From Propionivibrio dicarboxylicus (GTDB lineage: Bacteria; Pseudomonadota; Gammaproteobacteria; Burkholderiales; Rhodocyclaceae): a stretch of DNA of 64,000 nt. Made by a program: the position numbers and the translations under genes. Below the pieces are notes generated by a model. That model was given only the letters and a program-made list of their open reading frames with translations, was not told the DNA's origin and did not search any database. The stretch is taken from NCBI RefSeq assembly GCF_900099695.1, contig NZ_FNCY01000011.1:1-64000 (forward strand), read 5' to 3'. Of the stretch, positions 9,210-18,192 are shown piece by piece (the stretch's first letter is position 1; every line of letters starts with the position of its first letter).

Positions 9210-9545
9210 ATGAACGAAAACGCCAAGGAAAACAGCGCCACCGGCGACGAGACCGACCGCGTGCGTGCCGCCCTGCGCCAGATCATCGACCCCGAAGTCG
9301 GCGTCAACATCGTCGACCTCGGCCTCGTCTATGACATCGTCGCCGCGCCGGAGCGCCTCCGCGTCGACATGACGATGACCTCGCCGGCCTGCCCGCTCGG
9401 CGAAATGATCTGCGAGGAAGCGCGCAACGCCATCGCCGCCGCGGTCGATGACGGCCGCGAGATCGATATCCAGCTCGTCTGGAACCCGCCCTGGCAGCCC
9501 GAAATGATGAGCGCCGACGCCAAGCAGGCGCTCGGCTGGAACTGA
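9210..9545 (+). CDS. DUF59 (MIP18/SufT-like) metal-sulphur cluster assembly protein
   Basis: A 111-residue protein with the DUF59 core: DPEVGVNIVDLGLVYDI followed by a beta hairpin and the TSPACPLG motif with the conserved cysteine. DUF59 proteins (PaaD, SufT, MIP18) help mature or transfer iron-sulphur clusters. As first gene after the NsrR-type operator, followed by DUF2249 and a membrane protein, it likely helps repair Fe-S proteins damaged by NO. ATG preceded by AGGA at eight bases. The C-terminal W-x-P-P-W region is typical of the bacterial subgroup. Confidence 0.88.
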   Translation: MNENAKENSATGDETDRVRAALRQIIDPEVGVNIVDLGLVYDIVAAPERLRVDMTMTSPACPLGEMICEEARNAIAAAVDDGREIDIQLVWNPPWQPEMMSADAKQALGWN

Positions 9546-9576
9546 CTTTCCATATTTCAACCCGCAGGAGAACACC

Positions 9577-9843
9577 ATGAGCAATACCCCGACCCTCAAG
9601 ACCACTGTCGATGTCCGCAGCATTGCCCCGCGCGAACGCCACCCGCTGATCTTCGGCACCTTCGACGCGCTGCAACCCGGCGAAGCGCTGCTGCTGGTCA
9701 ACGACCACGACCCCAAGCCATTGTTCTATCAATTCCAGGCCGAACTCGCCGGCACCTTCAGCTGGGACTACATCGAAAAAGGCCCGGACGTCTGGCAAGT
9801 CGCCATCGGCAAACAGCCCGCCGGCGAGAAAGCCCATGCCTGA
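9577..9843 (+). CDS. DUF2249 protein
   Basis: An 88-residue DUF2249 (TusA-like fold) protein. It has the family features LDVRS-like start (VDVRSIAPRERHPLIF), FDAL-x-PGE-x-L-L-L-V-N-D-H-D-P-x-P-L, and a final DVWQVAI strand. DUF2249 domains are repeatedly found next to hemerythrin domains and NO-responsive genes, sometimes fused to them. Biochemical role unknown. Good AGGAG ribosome binding site upstream. Its last eight bases overlap the next gene, so the two are translationally coupled. Confidence 0.87.
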   Translation: MSNTPTLKTTVDVRSIAPRERHPLIFGTFDALQPGEALLLVNDHDPKPLFYQFQAELAGTFSWDYIEKGPDVWQVAIGKQPAGEKAHA

Positions 9844-10948
9844 CGCGAAGCCCCGGCGCGACCTGCCGCCGCTCGCCCGTCTGCCGCTGGCGGCCCTGGC
9901 CGTCGTCACCCTGGTCGGCGGGGTGCTGTCCGGCCTCGCCCGCCTCGGCTGGACGATGCCGACCTGGGCCGTGGCGGCGGTCGGCGTGCACGGCGCGCTG
10001 ATGATCTCGGCCTTTTTCGGCGCGGTCATCAGCCTCGAACGCGCCGTCGCCCTCGGCCGGCGCTGGGCCTACCAGGCGCCGCTGGCCGCCGGCCTCGCCG
10101 GCATCGCCCTACTGGCTGGCGCGCCGACCGGCGTTTCGGCCGGCCTTGCCGTCTATGCCGCCGTCGTCATGGTCGCCGCCAATATCCTCGTCATACGCCA
10201 GCTGACGGCGACCTTCACGCTCGTGCTCGGTGGCGGCGCGCTCTGCTGGCTGGCCGGCAACCTCGTCTGGCTGGCGACAGAAATGCCGGCTGCCGCCACG
10301 CCCTGGTGGTTCGCCTTCCTGGTGCTGACGATCGCCGGCGAACGCCTCGAACTCAGCCGCTTCATCCCGACACCCCGACCGGCGCAGCGCGTCTTCACGC
10401 TGATCGTCGTCGCCATCGCCGCCGGCTGCGCCGTCAGCCTGCTCGATGAAGGCCTTGGCCTCGCGCTGTTCGCCGCTGCCCTGCTGGCGCTGTCGCTCTG
10501 GCTCTTGCGCTACGACATCGCCTGGCGCAATGCCCGCATGACCGGACTGCCCCGATTTATCGCGCTCTGCCTGCTCTCGGGTTACGTCTGGCTGGCCGTC
10601 GCCGGCGGCCTCGGCCTCGCCGGCGGCTTCAGCCCCGGCCATCCATGGCGCGATGCCACCCTGCATGCGCTCGGCCTCGGCTTCGTCTTCTCGATGGTCT
10701 TCGGCCATGCGCCGATCATCCTGCCGGCCGTCGCCCGTCTCAAGATCCCCTATCGACCGCTGCTCTACCTGCCGCTCATCGCCTTGCACGCGACCTTGCT
10801 GCTGCGCGTCGGGGGCGGACTCGCCGACGACTTCGAACTGCGTCGCTGCGGCGCCATGGCCAATGCCATCGTGCTGGTACTGTTCTTCCTCGTGCTGATC
10901 GTCAGCGCGCTATGGAAACCGGCCGAGGGACGCCAAGCCGCACGCTAG
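9836..10948 (+). CDS. Polytopic membrane protein of the nitrosative-stress operon
   Basis: A 370-residue, very hydrophobic protein with about eleven predicted membrane helices. A conserved-looking segment near residues 275-310 carries histidines and charged residues inside the membrane (DATLHALGLGFVFSMVFGHA, then P-x-I-L-P-A-V). In genomic context it resembles NnrS-type haem/copper membrane proteins linked to NO resistance, but I could not match NnrS motifs securely. It overlaps the DUF2249 gene by eight bases and ends the operon controlled by the NsrR-type operator. Alternative: an uncharacterised membrane family that travels with DUF59/DUF2249. Confidence 0.6.
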   Translation: MPDAKPRRDLPPLARLPLAALAVVTLVGGVLSGLARLGWTMPTWAVAAVGVHGALMISAFFGAVISLERAVALGRRWAYQAPLAAGLAGIALLAGAPTGVSAGLAVYAAVVMVAANILVIRQLTATFTLVLGGGALCWLAGNLVWLATEMPAAATPWWFAFLVLTIAGERLELSRFIPTPRPAQRVFTLIVVAIAAGCAVSLLDEGLGLALFAAALLALSLWLLRYDIAWRNARMTGLPRFIALCLLSGYVWLAVAGGLGLAGGFSPGHPWRDATLHALGLGFVFSMVFGHAPIILPAVARLKIPYRPLLYLPLIALHATLLLRVGGGLADDFELRRCGAMANAIVLVLFFLVLIVSALWKPAEGRQAAR

Positions 10949-10962
10949 GGAAGCACGCCGCA

Positions 10963-10980
10963 CGCCCGCCACGGCGGGCG
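10963..10980. terminator. GC-rich hairpin between convergent genes
   Basis: CGCCCGCC at 10963-10970 pairs perfectly with GGCGGGCG at 10973-10980. It lies between the end of the membrane-protein operon and the end of the convergent hydrolase gene. There is no T-run on either side, so it may be a weak bidirectional terminator or only an mRNA-protecting hairpin. Confidence 0.4.
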
Positions 10981-11010
10981 GCGGGCGACGGCCAACGCCG
11001 GGGCTTGCCC

Positions 11011-13146
11011 TCAGCGCAATACGCGGCTGTCCTCGGCGGCCCGGATAAGCCGCTCGGCATCGGCAGGCAGCAGGAAGCCTTCGCCGCGAGCGCGCTCGGC
11101 GGCACGGCGCACGGCCTGCACATAGCCCTCGTGAGAACCGTAGCGCTCCTCCAGCGAGCGCCGCGGATCACCGGCGGCGACACGCTCGACGCGGGTGCGC
11201 GCGAACGGAATCATGCCCCCGACGTAATTGCAGATTTGCCCGGCATGAAATCCCGCGGCCGTGATATTCCAACCGAGATAGGTGCCGAGCGGGGCATCGA
11301 GCAGGACCACCGGCACGCCGCCCAGTTCATTGCCATCGGCATCGACTTTCGGCGCATACATCGGCAGCACCTGGCGAATCGGCGGCGGTGCATTCGACGG
11401 AATGCCGGCACCGTCGGCAGCGTCGAACCGCGGCCCCCAGTCGTAATCATGCACGGGCATGATGAAATCGGCTTCCGGGACCGATGCCCGCAAGCCCGGC
11501 AGCGTCGGGAAGCCGATCGCCGCCTTGTCGGCGCCGGCCAGGGTCTGATCGGCCAGTTTCGGCCAACGGCTTGGCGGCGGCTCGACGCCCCGCATCACCC
11601 ACTGACGGAAATGCACGCGCAGGGCGTTGACGGTTTCGGCATGCGGCACCGGATTCGGCGGCAGCACGCCGACGCCGAAATTATTGCCTGGGCATACCGC
11701 GCCCTTCGCCGGCAAGCCGACCCCGGGCAGGCTGCTGTCGAATCCGCCGGCGCCGCCGCCATGATTGGAACTGGCGATGTAATAGCGGCGCACATACGGC
11801 GGCAAGGGCAGATCGGCCTTGCCATCGGTGCCGATCCATTCCGGCGTGAGCTTGAGTGCCCACACCTCGGCCGAACCGAAATGCTCGATGATTTTCGGAC
11901 AGCTCGCACTGGCGATGCAGCGATCGAGAATGCCGGTAGCCGGACCGCCACGCACCGGGTCGGGATGGGGAAGCCACCACTGCGGTCCCTCGCTGCCGGC
12001 TTGATACAGTTCGAGTACGCCATCCGGTTGCGCCCAGCGGAAATTCAGTGCGATCCGGCGTCCGGCGATGATCGGCCACAAGCCGTCATGCACTTGCCGC
12101 GCCGATTCGTCCTGGTTGAAACCGAGATGCAGCCAGCCGCGCAGGAAATTCCCCGACTGCGAGATACCACGCGCAATGCTGTGGCGCACAGCGCCCGCCA
12201 CCGGATTCGGCGTGCCGATATCGTCGGCGGTCGCGGTCTTGAAGAACTGGCCGACATCGCGGAAGGCCGCGAATCCGATGCCAAGCACATAGGGATCGCG
12301 AGCCGTAAAACTGACCATGTAGAGCAGGTTCGGATCGAAGCCTTGGCGCAGGCAGATCTGCGTCGGGTCAGGCGTCCCCGGGAATGGCGTCTTGTCGTCG
12401 CACTTCGCCCAGGCCCAGTCTTCCGCCGCGATGACCTTCTCCCCCTTCACCTCCCCGCGCGTCCCTTCCCATTGGCGCGACACCAGCCGCGCCGCCCGCG
12501 TGTCGAGTTGCTGCGGCAGATAGGGCACCGGATTGGATTGCACGATCAGCGCTTGCGACGCCGGCCCCGAGCGGTTGACGATGCGCCCGAACACCTGTCC
12601 GGTCACCGGCGCGTCGCCGGCATTTCTCGCGACCGGCAGCTGCAACCACTGAAAACCATCGACCGACGCCGTCGACCGCACTTTCGTCGCGCCGGCGTTG
12701 TCGCCCTGCCAGGCGCTGAACAGCCCGATATCGCCGAATGCGCGCTCCTGAGACGCGCTGGGTACCGGACGGCCGCGATTGGGTACGTCGTGCCACATCA
12801 GCCCGCTGGCCTGCTTGAGATCGACCGGCTTGGTCAGCACGAACGACGCGACATAGCGCACCTTGCCGTCGGCATCCTTGGCCAGTTCGATGTCCTGAAT
12901 GATGCGATTGGCCGGATTCGCCGGATCGAGCTCGCCGAAAGCCCGCCCGGCGATCTGCTCGAAACGGATTCCGCCGGAGGCCTCGACCGCCAACGGCTTG
13001 CTTTCATCGATGACGATCCGCGTCACCCGCGCCGCCGCCGGCTGCGCCAGCGCCAACACCGCCAGGCCAATCGCCAGCGGCATCCGGCGCTGCGACAAAT
13101 ACTTCCCGGAAACACTACCGCTCCCGGCATGTTCCTGCTCGTTCAT
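11011..13146 (-). CDS. Secreted alpha/beta-hydrolase-domain protein (PF20091-type)
   Basis: A 711-residue protein with an N-terminal hydrophobic signal segment (RRMPLAIGLAVLALAQPAAA). The body matches the alpha/beta hydrolase domain family of large exported bacterial proteins, with RGISQSGNFLRGWLHLGFN holding the probable nucleophile elbow, followed by GRR-x-A-L-N-F-R-W-A-Q-P. The start at 13146 has GGAGAG six bases upstream. Substrate is unknown; related proteins are annotated as hypothetical esterases. Divergent or operonic partners are not obvious: the Lrp gene lies upstream on the same strand, 121 bases away. An antisense frame of over 900 codons across this gene is a high-GC artefact. 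Confidence 0.75.
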   Translation of the reverse strand: MNEQEHAGSGSVSGKYLSQRRMPLAIGLAVLALAQPAAARVTRIVIDESKPLAVEASGGIRFEQIAGRAFGELDPANPANRIIQDIELAKDADGKVRYVASFVLTKPVDLKQASGLMWHDVPNRGRPVPSASQERAFGDIGLFSAWQGDNAGATKVRSTASVDGFQWLQLPVARNAGDAPVTGQVFGRIVNRSGPASQALIVQSNPVPYLPQQLDTRAARLVSRQWEGTRGEVKGEKVIAAEDWAWAKCDDKTPFPGTPDPTQICLRQGFDPNLLYMVSFTARDPYVLGIGFAAFRDVGQFFKTATADDIGTPNPVAGAVRHSIARGISQSGNFLRGWLHLGFNQDESARQVHDGLWPIIAGRRIALNFRWAQPDGVLELYQAGSEGPQWWLPHPDPVRGGPATGILDRCIASASCPKIIEHFGSAEVWALKLTPEWIGTDGKADLPLPPYVRRYYIASSNHGGGAGGFDSSLPGVGLPAKGAVCPGNNFGVGVLPPNPVPHAETVNALRVHFRQWVMRGVEPPPSRWPKLADQTLAGADKAAIGFPTLPGLRASVPEADFIMPVHDYDWGPRFDAADGAGIPSNAPPPIRQVLPMYAPKVDADGNELGGVPVVLLDAPLGTYLGWNITAAGFHAGQICNYVGGMIPFARTRVERVAAGDPRRSLEERYGSHEGYVQAVRRAAERARGEGFLLPADAERLIRAAEDSRVLR

Positions 13147-13267
13147 GCGTCACTCTCCGTCGTCTGCAATGCCGGCATGCTAAATGACATTGTCGCAATC
13201 ACCAAGAATTTGATGCATGCGTCATTGATCGCGGGCAGCCGGCTCTTGCCGGCGTACCACGACCGAT

Positions 13268-13735
13268 TCAGGGCACGACCGAATGGATGCGTTTCAGGCA
13301 GCGGAGCGCGAAGGTCGAGCGGCTGTGGCGAATCCCCGGCAGCTTGTAGAGCTTCTGGCGGAGAAAGCGCTCGTAGCCCTCGGTGCCGGTCACCGCGACC
13401 TTGATCAGGTAATCGTAGTCGCCGGTCACGAGATAAGCCTCCATGACCTCGGGCAGTCCCGACAAGGCCTCGCCGAAACGGTTGAGGATGCCTTCGTCGT
13501 GATGGTCGAGCGTCACCTCGATGATGACGATATCCGGCATGCCGAGCGCCCGCTGATCGAGGATGGCGGCATAGCCGCTGATGATTCCCATTTCCTCGAG
13601 CGCCTTGACCCGATTCCAGCACGGCGTCGACGACAGGTTCACCTGCTCGGCCAGGCGCTGGTTGCTGATGCGCCCGTCCTGGGCGAGCAGGCGCAGGATC
13701 TTGCGATCGATATCGTCGAGATGACCGTCTTTCAT
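13268..13735 (-). CDS. Lrp/AsnC-family transcriptional regulator
   Basis: A 155-residue regulator: helix-turn-helix with LDDIDRKILRLLAQDGRISNQRLAEQVNLS (residues about 6-35), then a RAM/AsnC ligand domain with GDYDYLIKV. Lrp proteins sense amino acids and form octamers that wrap DNA. The ATG at 13735 has GGAG five bases upstream; a GTG at 13741 is less likely. It is divergent from the ThDP-dependent decarboxylase gene, so a 2-oxo acid derived from an amino acid is a reasonable inducer (inference). A Lrp-consensus-like site lies just upstream. Confidence 0.9.
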   Translation of the reverse strand: MKDGHLDDIDRKILRLLAQDGRISNQRLAEQVNLSSTPCWNRVKALEEMGIISGYAAILDQRALGMPDIVIIEVTLDHHDEGILNRFGEALSGLPEVMEAYLVTGDYDYLIKVAVTGTEGYERFLRQKLYKLPGIRHSRSTFALRCLKRIHSVVP

Positions 13736-13762
13736 CAGCACTCCGGGGTAAGGAAAATATAA

Positions 13763-13777
13763 AAGAAGAATATTCTG
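13763..13777 (-). promoter_or_regulatory. Lrp-box-like site containing AGAATATTCT
   Basis: Read on the minus strand the 15 bases are CAGAATATTCTTCTT and agree with the E. coli Lrp consensus YAGHAWATTWTDCTR at 13 of 15 positions. The core AGAATATTCT at 13767-13776 is a perfect palindrome. It lies 28 bases upstream of the Lrp-family start codon and in the shared region with the divergent decarboxylase gene, so autoregulation and control of that gene are likely. Confidence 0.55.
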
Positions 13778-14017
13778 CGGAATCTAACACAAAGAGAACA
13801 GGCTTCATAAAGAGGCCGCGAATCACCCGAAAAGAGAAGCACATTTCGCGCACCCGGCGGTAACATTTTTTCGTGCTCACAAGGCACGCCCCGACGCCAA
13901 GCCGCCCCCTGCCTTTCCCCACCGGGAAGGGCAGGCCGGGTGACCGGAACCACCCAAACCCGGTCGCTGTCATGAGCTTATGCCATCACCGAAACCCGAG
14001 AATCGAAGACGAACGCC

Positions 14018-15703
14018 ATGCTGAACACGCTTGAACAATTCTCCGCGCGCCGCGGCGCCGAAATACTGCTGGAGGTGCTCGCCAGCGAAGGCGTCGACTA
14101 CATCTTCGGCAATCCCGGCACGACCGAGTTGCCGCTCATCGACGCGCTGATCCGCACGCCCGACATCCGCTACATCCTCGCCCTGCAGGAAGCTTCGGCG
14201 GTCGCCATGGCCGACGGTTATGCGCAGGCGGCGCGCCGTCCGGCCTTTCTCAACCTGCATACCGCCGGCGGCCTCGGGCACGGCATGGGCAACCTGATCA
14301 ACGCCCACGTCTCGCAAACGCCGCTGGTCGTCACGGCCGGCCAGCAGGACAGCCGCCACACCGTCACCGATCCGCTGCTCTTCGGCGACCTCGTGCGCAT
14401 CGCCGAACCGACGGTCAAATGGGCGCGCGAAGTCACCCATGTCGATCAATTACCGGTCCTCGTCCGCCGCGCCTTTCACGACGCCAGCGCGGCGCCGGCC
14501 GGCCCGGTCTTCCTGTCGCTGCCGATGGACGTGATGGAGGAAATGAGCAACGTCGACATCGCCGGCCCCTCGACCATCGACCGCCGCAGCATCGCCGGCT
14601 CCCTGCCGGCGCTGGCCGAACACCTGGCCGGCATCGCCCCCGGCCGGCTGGCGATCATCGCCGGCGACGAGGTGCATGCGAGCGAGGCGGCCGAGGAAGT
14701 CGTCGCCCTTGCCGAACTGCTCGGTGCGCCGGTTTACGGCTCCTCCTGGCCGTCGCGCATCCCGTTCCCGACGGCGCATCCCCTGTGGTCCGGCAATCTC
14801 CCGACCAATGCCAGCGACATCGCCAAGACGTTGGGCGCCTATGACGCCATCTTCGCGCTCGGCGGCAAGTCGCTGATCACCATCCTCTACACCCAGGACT
14901 CGGCCCTGCCGTCGAGCTGCCGCGTCTTCCAGCTCTCGGCCGACGTGCGCGATCTCGGTCGCACCTACGCCACGCCGCTCTCCGTCGTCGGCGACATCCA
15001 GCGCTCGCTGCAGGCGCTGCTGCCCCTGCTGACGCAGGCGACGGCCGCGCAGCGCAGCGATCGCGCCGGGCTGCTCAGTGCCGCCGCCGAACGCGCCGAG
15101 CGCAATCGCCAGGCACGCCACGCCGACGCCGATGCCGGCATGGACGCGGCAACGATCGCGCCCCAGGTGGCCGCGCGCGAAGCGGTGCGCGCGATCGGCC
15201 CCGACATCGCCATCGTCGACGAAGCGATCGCCACCTCGAGCCACGTGCGCAAGTTCCTCCATTCCGACTCGCCCAACCAGTACTCCTTCCTGCGCGGCGG
15301 CGGACTCGGCTGGGGTATGCCGGCCGCCGTCGGCTGCTCGCTCGGCCTCGGACGCCAACCCGTCGTCAGCCTCGTCGGCGACGGCGCCGCGCTCTATTCG
15401 CCGCAAGCGCTGTGGACGGCGGCGCACGAGAACCTGCCGGTGACCTTCGTGATCATGAACAACCGCGAATACAACGTCCTGAAGAACTTCATGAAGAACC
15501 AGCAGGACTACCTCTCGGCCAGGAGCGGACGCTTCATCGCCATGGACATCGACAACCCGACCGTCGACTACCTCGCGCTCGCCGCCGCCTTCGGCCTCCC
15601 GGCCCGACGCGTGACCCGCGCCCGCGACATCGCGCCGGCGATCGAGGACGGCATTGCCGGCGGACGTGCCAACGTCATCGAGATCGCGATCAGCCCGGCC
15701 TGA
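14018..15703 (+). CDS. ThDP-dependent 2-oxo acid decarboxylase, benzoylformate decarboxylase-like
   Basis: A 561-residue ThDP enzyme with the usual PYR, central and PP domains. The cofactor-activating Glu is E58 (LQEASAVAMADGYAQA). The stretch LNLHTAGGLGHGMGN with H81 closely matches the benzoylformate decarboxylase motif that carries catalytic H70. The second active-site histidine of that enzyme (H281) is not seen; the region reads LITILYTQD. The Mg-ThDP motif is GDGAALYSPQAL followed by NN about 28 residues later. The similarity to benzoylformate decarboxylase is overall high, but acetolactate synthase-like or oxalyl/indolepyruvate activities are possible. A divergent Lrp regulator points to amino-acid-derived oxo acids. 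Confidence 0.8.
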   Translation: MLNTLEQFSARRGAEILLEVLASEGVDYIFGNPGTTELPLIDALIRTPDIRYILALQEASAVAMADGYAQAARRPAFLNLHTAGGLGHGMGNLINAHVSQTPLVVTAGQQDSRHTVTDPLLFGDLVRIAEPTVKWAREVTHVDQLPVLVRRAFHDASAAPAGPVFLSLPMDVMEEMSNVDIAGPSTIDRRSIAGSLPALAEHLAGIAPGRLAIIAGDEVHASEAAEEVVALAELLGAPVYGSSWPSRIPFPTAHPLWSGNLPTNASDIAKTLGAYDAIFALGGKSLITILYTQDSALPSSCRVFQLSADVRDLGRTYATPLSVVGDIQRSLQALLPLLTQATAAQRSDRAGLLSAAAERAERNRQARHADADAGMDAATIAPQVAAREAVRAIGPDIAIVDEAIATSSHVRKFLHSDSPNQYSFLRGGGLGWGMPAAVGCSLGLGRQPVVSLVGDGAALYSPQALWTAAHENLPVTFVIMNNREYNVLKNFMKNQQDYLSARSGRFIAMDIDNPTVDYLALAAAFGLPARRVTRARDIAPAIEDGIAGGRANVIEIAISPA

Positions 15704-15756
15704 GCGGCCGACGGCGATCGCATCCCGCGCCGCCGGGCGCCGGCCCCTCGTGGCAA

Positions 15757-15777
15757 GGCCCGCAGGCAAAGCGGGCC
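15757..15777. terminator. Hairpin after the decarboxylase gene
   Basis: GGCCCGC at 15757-15763 pairs with GCGGGCC at 15771-15777 across a seven-base loop. It follows the decarboxylase stop codon by about 55 bases. No T-run follows, so termination activity is uncertain. Confidence 0.35.
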
Positions 15778-15846
15778 ACGCCGGATGCGGCGCTTTTGGT
15801 ATATCCTATCCCGATGAGAACAGAAGTCGGGGGGCGCTTCGCACGT

Positions 15847-16341
15847 ATGCGAATCATTTATCGGAACGCGTGGGCCAGGCGGCTTGGCCTGGTGTCGATC
15901 GGCCTGTGGCCGATGTTCGGCTTTGCCGATGTGCATTACCAATGCACCGGCGTCGACGGCTTCCGCGATTATCAGATCCGTCGCTGTGCCAAAGGCATGG
16001 AAAGCACGCGCATCACGACGCCACCCTTCGATGTCCGCAGCATGGAATCCGGCGCCCTCGTCCTGCAGTGCGAGCCCTGCACGCCCGGCCACGCCTGGCG
16101 CTGGCTGCCCGTCGCCAGTGGCACCGGCACGACGCCCCCCGCCGACAAGAAAGGGGCCGCCGGCCTGCTGCTGCCGCCCCCGCCGCCTACCGCCAACGCA
16201 GCCGCGCCCTCCGGCAGCGAACGCTGCCCGCCGGGCACCCCGGAAACCCTGTGCAAGGGCGGCCTCGCGGTCAGCCAGGCCGACATCGAACGGTTCAAGA
16301 AGGAAATCGGGGTCGGCGCGCTTCTCAACCTGCCGAAATAA
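15847..16341 (+). CDS. Secreted cysteine-containing hypothetical protein
   Basis: I do not recognise this protein. From ATG 15847 it has 164 residues, beginning with a basic stretch and a hydrophobic segment (LGLVSIGLWPMFGFA) that fits a signal peptide cleaved before DVHYQC. The mature part has about six cysteines, a Pro-rich linker (LLLPPPPPT) and a C-terminal motif CPPGTPETLC...SQADIERFKKEIG. The N-terminal part, with an YQC...G-x-x-x-Y-Q-I-R-R-C pattern, resembles short DUF4124-like periplasmic domains that begin Y-K-C and contain a G-x-x-x-Y-S-D motif, but I cannot confirm that. An alternative in-frame ATG is at 15814. Confidence 0.6.
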   Translation: MRIIYRNAWARRLGLVSIGLWPMFGFADVHYQCTGVDGFRDYQIRRCAKGMESTRITTPPFDVRSMESGALVLQCEPCTPGHAWRWLPVASGTGTTPPADKKGAAGLLLPPPPPTANAAAPSGSERCPPGTPETLCKGGLAVSQADIERFKKEIGVGALLNLPK

Positions 16342-16372
16342 GGCAAGGGGGTGGCCTCATTGAGAACACACC

Positions 16373-17737
16373 CTAGCCCCCGCCCTCCGGCCCAAACGGA
16401 CCCGGCAAGCCTTCCGCCAGTGACGCGCTCTGCGTCGCGGCGCTGCCGAGCAAGGCAAAGCCGAGCAAACGTCCCTGTGCATCGCGGCACACCGCCGTCA
16501 TCCCGCTGTCACTGGCCTCGCAAATCCACTCACCGCCCGCCCCGGCCGGCGGCGGACAGACCGTCACCGGACATGCCGGCGTCTTGACGACGACCGGCAT
16601 CGCCGGATAGGACACCGATGTCGGCTCGCCGCTCAGGGTTCGCGCCAGCGCGCGCGCCTGATGCAGGATTGGCGCGATGAACGGCAGATTGACGCCGTCG
16701 ACTTCGGCGCAATCGCCGAGCGCATAAATCCCGTCGATCGAGGTTTCGAGGCGGCGGTTGGTGACGATGCCGCGCCGGCAGACAATGCCGGCGTCCTCGG
16801 CAATCGCCGTGCGCGGGCGCAGCCCGATGGCCGAGAGAATCCGGTCAGCATGGAGACGACGCCCGTCGCTCAGTTCCAGCCGATAGGCGGCGCCATCCTT
16901 CCAGACGGCATCGACGCCGACCCCGGCAATCGGCTCGACACCGCTTGCCTGCAAGGCCGCGGCCAGATACTGGCCAGCCGCCGGCGGCAACAGGCGATCG
17001 AGCGGCCACGCCGAACGTCCGACCAACATCACCCGATACGCATGACTGGCGAGGTCGTTGGCGAATTCGCAGCCGATCAGGCCGTTGCCGACGATCGCCA
17101 CCGACCCGGCGCCGCTCAGACTCGCATGGAAGCGACGATAGCCGTCGAGATCGTTGACCGATTGCACGGCATCGGCGCCATCGCCTTTGGCTTCGAGACG
17201 AAGCGGCGCGCCGCCCCAGGCGATGACCAGCCGTCCGAATGACAGTCGCGTACCGTCGGCGGTCGTCAGCGTGCGCGTCGCCGCATCGATGCGGACGACC
17301 TCGCAGGCGGTGCGGATCTCGGCGCGCAAGGCCTCGGCCATTTGCGCGGCACTGCGCGTCTGCAATTGCGTCGGAGCGAGGCCCTGCGCGAGCGCGTTCG
17401 ACAAGGAAGGTTTGCTGTAATACTCGCCGCCATCGCGCGTCAGCAACAACAGCGGCGACGCGCCGTCGATGCGGCGGAACTCCTGCGCCAGCGTGTAGGC
17501 GGCGCAACCACTGCCGATGATGACCAGGGGCGCCGCATCGCCAGCCGACGACGCCGGCGGCGCTGCCGGCTCACCGACGAGCAGCATGAAAAAATCGTCC
17601 TTCGCCGCACCGCAGAGCGGACACGTCCAGTCATCGGGGATATCGGCCCAGCGGGTGCCCGGCGCCAACCCGTCCTCCGGGCTGCCCTTGGCTTCGTCAT
17701 AGACCCAGCCGCAAATCGCGCATTGATAGATCGCCAT
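16373..17737 (-). CDS. Rubredoxin / rubredoxin reductase fusion
   Basis: A 454-residue fusion. Residues 1-52 form a rubredoxin with C6-x2-C9 and C39-x2-C42 and the DDWTCPLCG signature. After an Ala-rich linker, residues about 68-430 are a FAD/NAD(P)H-dependent oxidoreductase: FAD-binding [20 protein letters not shown]-binding [18 protein letters not shown], and the FAD-contacting [12 protein letters not shown]. It would pass electrons from NAD(P)H through FAD to its own rubredoxin and on to O2-, NO- or peroxide-reducing partners, or to an alkane hydroxylase. No such terminal enzyme lies next to it, though the CDGSH and DoxX genes are upstream on the same strand. Confidence 0.9.
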   Translation of the reverse strand: MAIYQCAICGWVYDEAKGSPEDGLAPGTRWADIPDDWTCPLCGAAKDDFFMLLVGEPAAPPASSAGDAAPLVIIGSGCAAYTLAQEFRRIDGASPLLLLTRDGGEYYSKPSLSNALAQGLAPTQLQTRSAAQMAEALRAEIRTACEVVRIDAATRTLTTADGTRLSFGRLVIAWGGAPLRLEAKGDGADAVQSVNDLDGYRRFHASLSGAGSVAIVGNGLIGCEFANDLASHAYRVMLVGRSAWPLDRLLPPAAGQYLAAALQASGVEPIAGVGVDAVWKDGAAYRLELSDGRRLHADRILSAIGLRPRTAIAEDAGIVCRRGIVTNRRLETSIDGIYALGDCAEVDGVNLPFIAPILHQARALARTLSGEPTSVSYPAMPVVVKTPACPVTVCPPPAGAGGEWICEASDSGMTAVCRDAQGRLLGFALLGSAATQSASLAEGLPGPFGPEGGG

Positions 17738-17817
17738 CGTCGCATTTTCTCCATGCGCCGCCGGAGCAAGGCAGATGCCTCGACGACACGCCCGGCTCCG
17801 GCACGGATACGAGCAGC

Positions 17818-17848
17818 AAAAAAAAGAGCCCGGCGTCGCTGCGCCGGG
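17818..17848 (-). terminator. Intrinsic terminator after the CDGSH gene
   Basis: On the minus strand CCCGGCG-loop-CGCCGGG (17829-17848 on the plus strand) is followed by CTC and a run of eight T (17818-17825). It stands between the CDGSH gene and the rubredoxin-reductase gene, so these are probably separate transcription units. Confidence 0.85.
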
Positions 17849-17865
17849 ATGCCGTTGTCTTTATG

Positions 17866-18105
17866 CTACAACGACTGATGGGAGCCGTCACAGAACGGCG
17901 GGTTCTTGGTCTGTTTGCAAGCGCAGAAATAGACGGTCTTGCTCTCTTCCGCGGGGTATTTCTGGGGGACGAATTCCGTGCCCTTGTGCGCACCGCTGCA
18001 GAACGGCTGCGATGCGCTGCGACCGCAGCTGCACCACCAGTAGTCCTTGCCCTTTTCGACCTGGACGGCACACGGAGACTTCGCGGCGATTTCGGCCTTA
18101 CTCAT
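17866..18105 (-). CDS. Double CDGSH iron-sulphur protein
   Basis: A 79-residue protein with two CDGSH-type 3Cys-1His cluster sites in tandem: C25, C27, C36, H40 and C61, C63, C72, H76, the second ending in the classic FCDGSH. Each site binds a redox-active, transferable [2Fe-2S] cluster, as in mitoNEET and the Miner2-type proteins. The ATG at 18105 is eight bases from AAGGAG; the ATG at 18111 is too close. Just upstream is the DoxX gene on the same strand. Confidence 0.92.
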   Translation of the reverse strand: MSKAEIAAKSPCAVQVEKGKDYWWCSCGRSASQPFCSGAHKGTEFVPQKYPAEESKTVYFCACKQTKNPPFCDGSHQSL

Positions 18106-18192
18106 TTTCATTTCTCCTTGGTGAGCGCCCGGCCTGCCCGGGCATGCTATTCAAATTAGCAGGGATTCGCGGCGTTTGCCGGGAAAGCCCGT

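Noticed and set aside
10645-13404. A plus-strand frame of over 900 codons
   Set aside because: It is antisense to the secreted hydrolase gene, which has a signal peptide, a family match and a ribosome binding site; long antisense frames are common in DNA this GC-rich.
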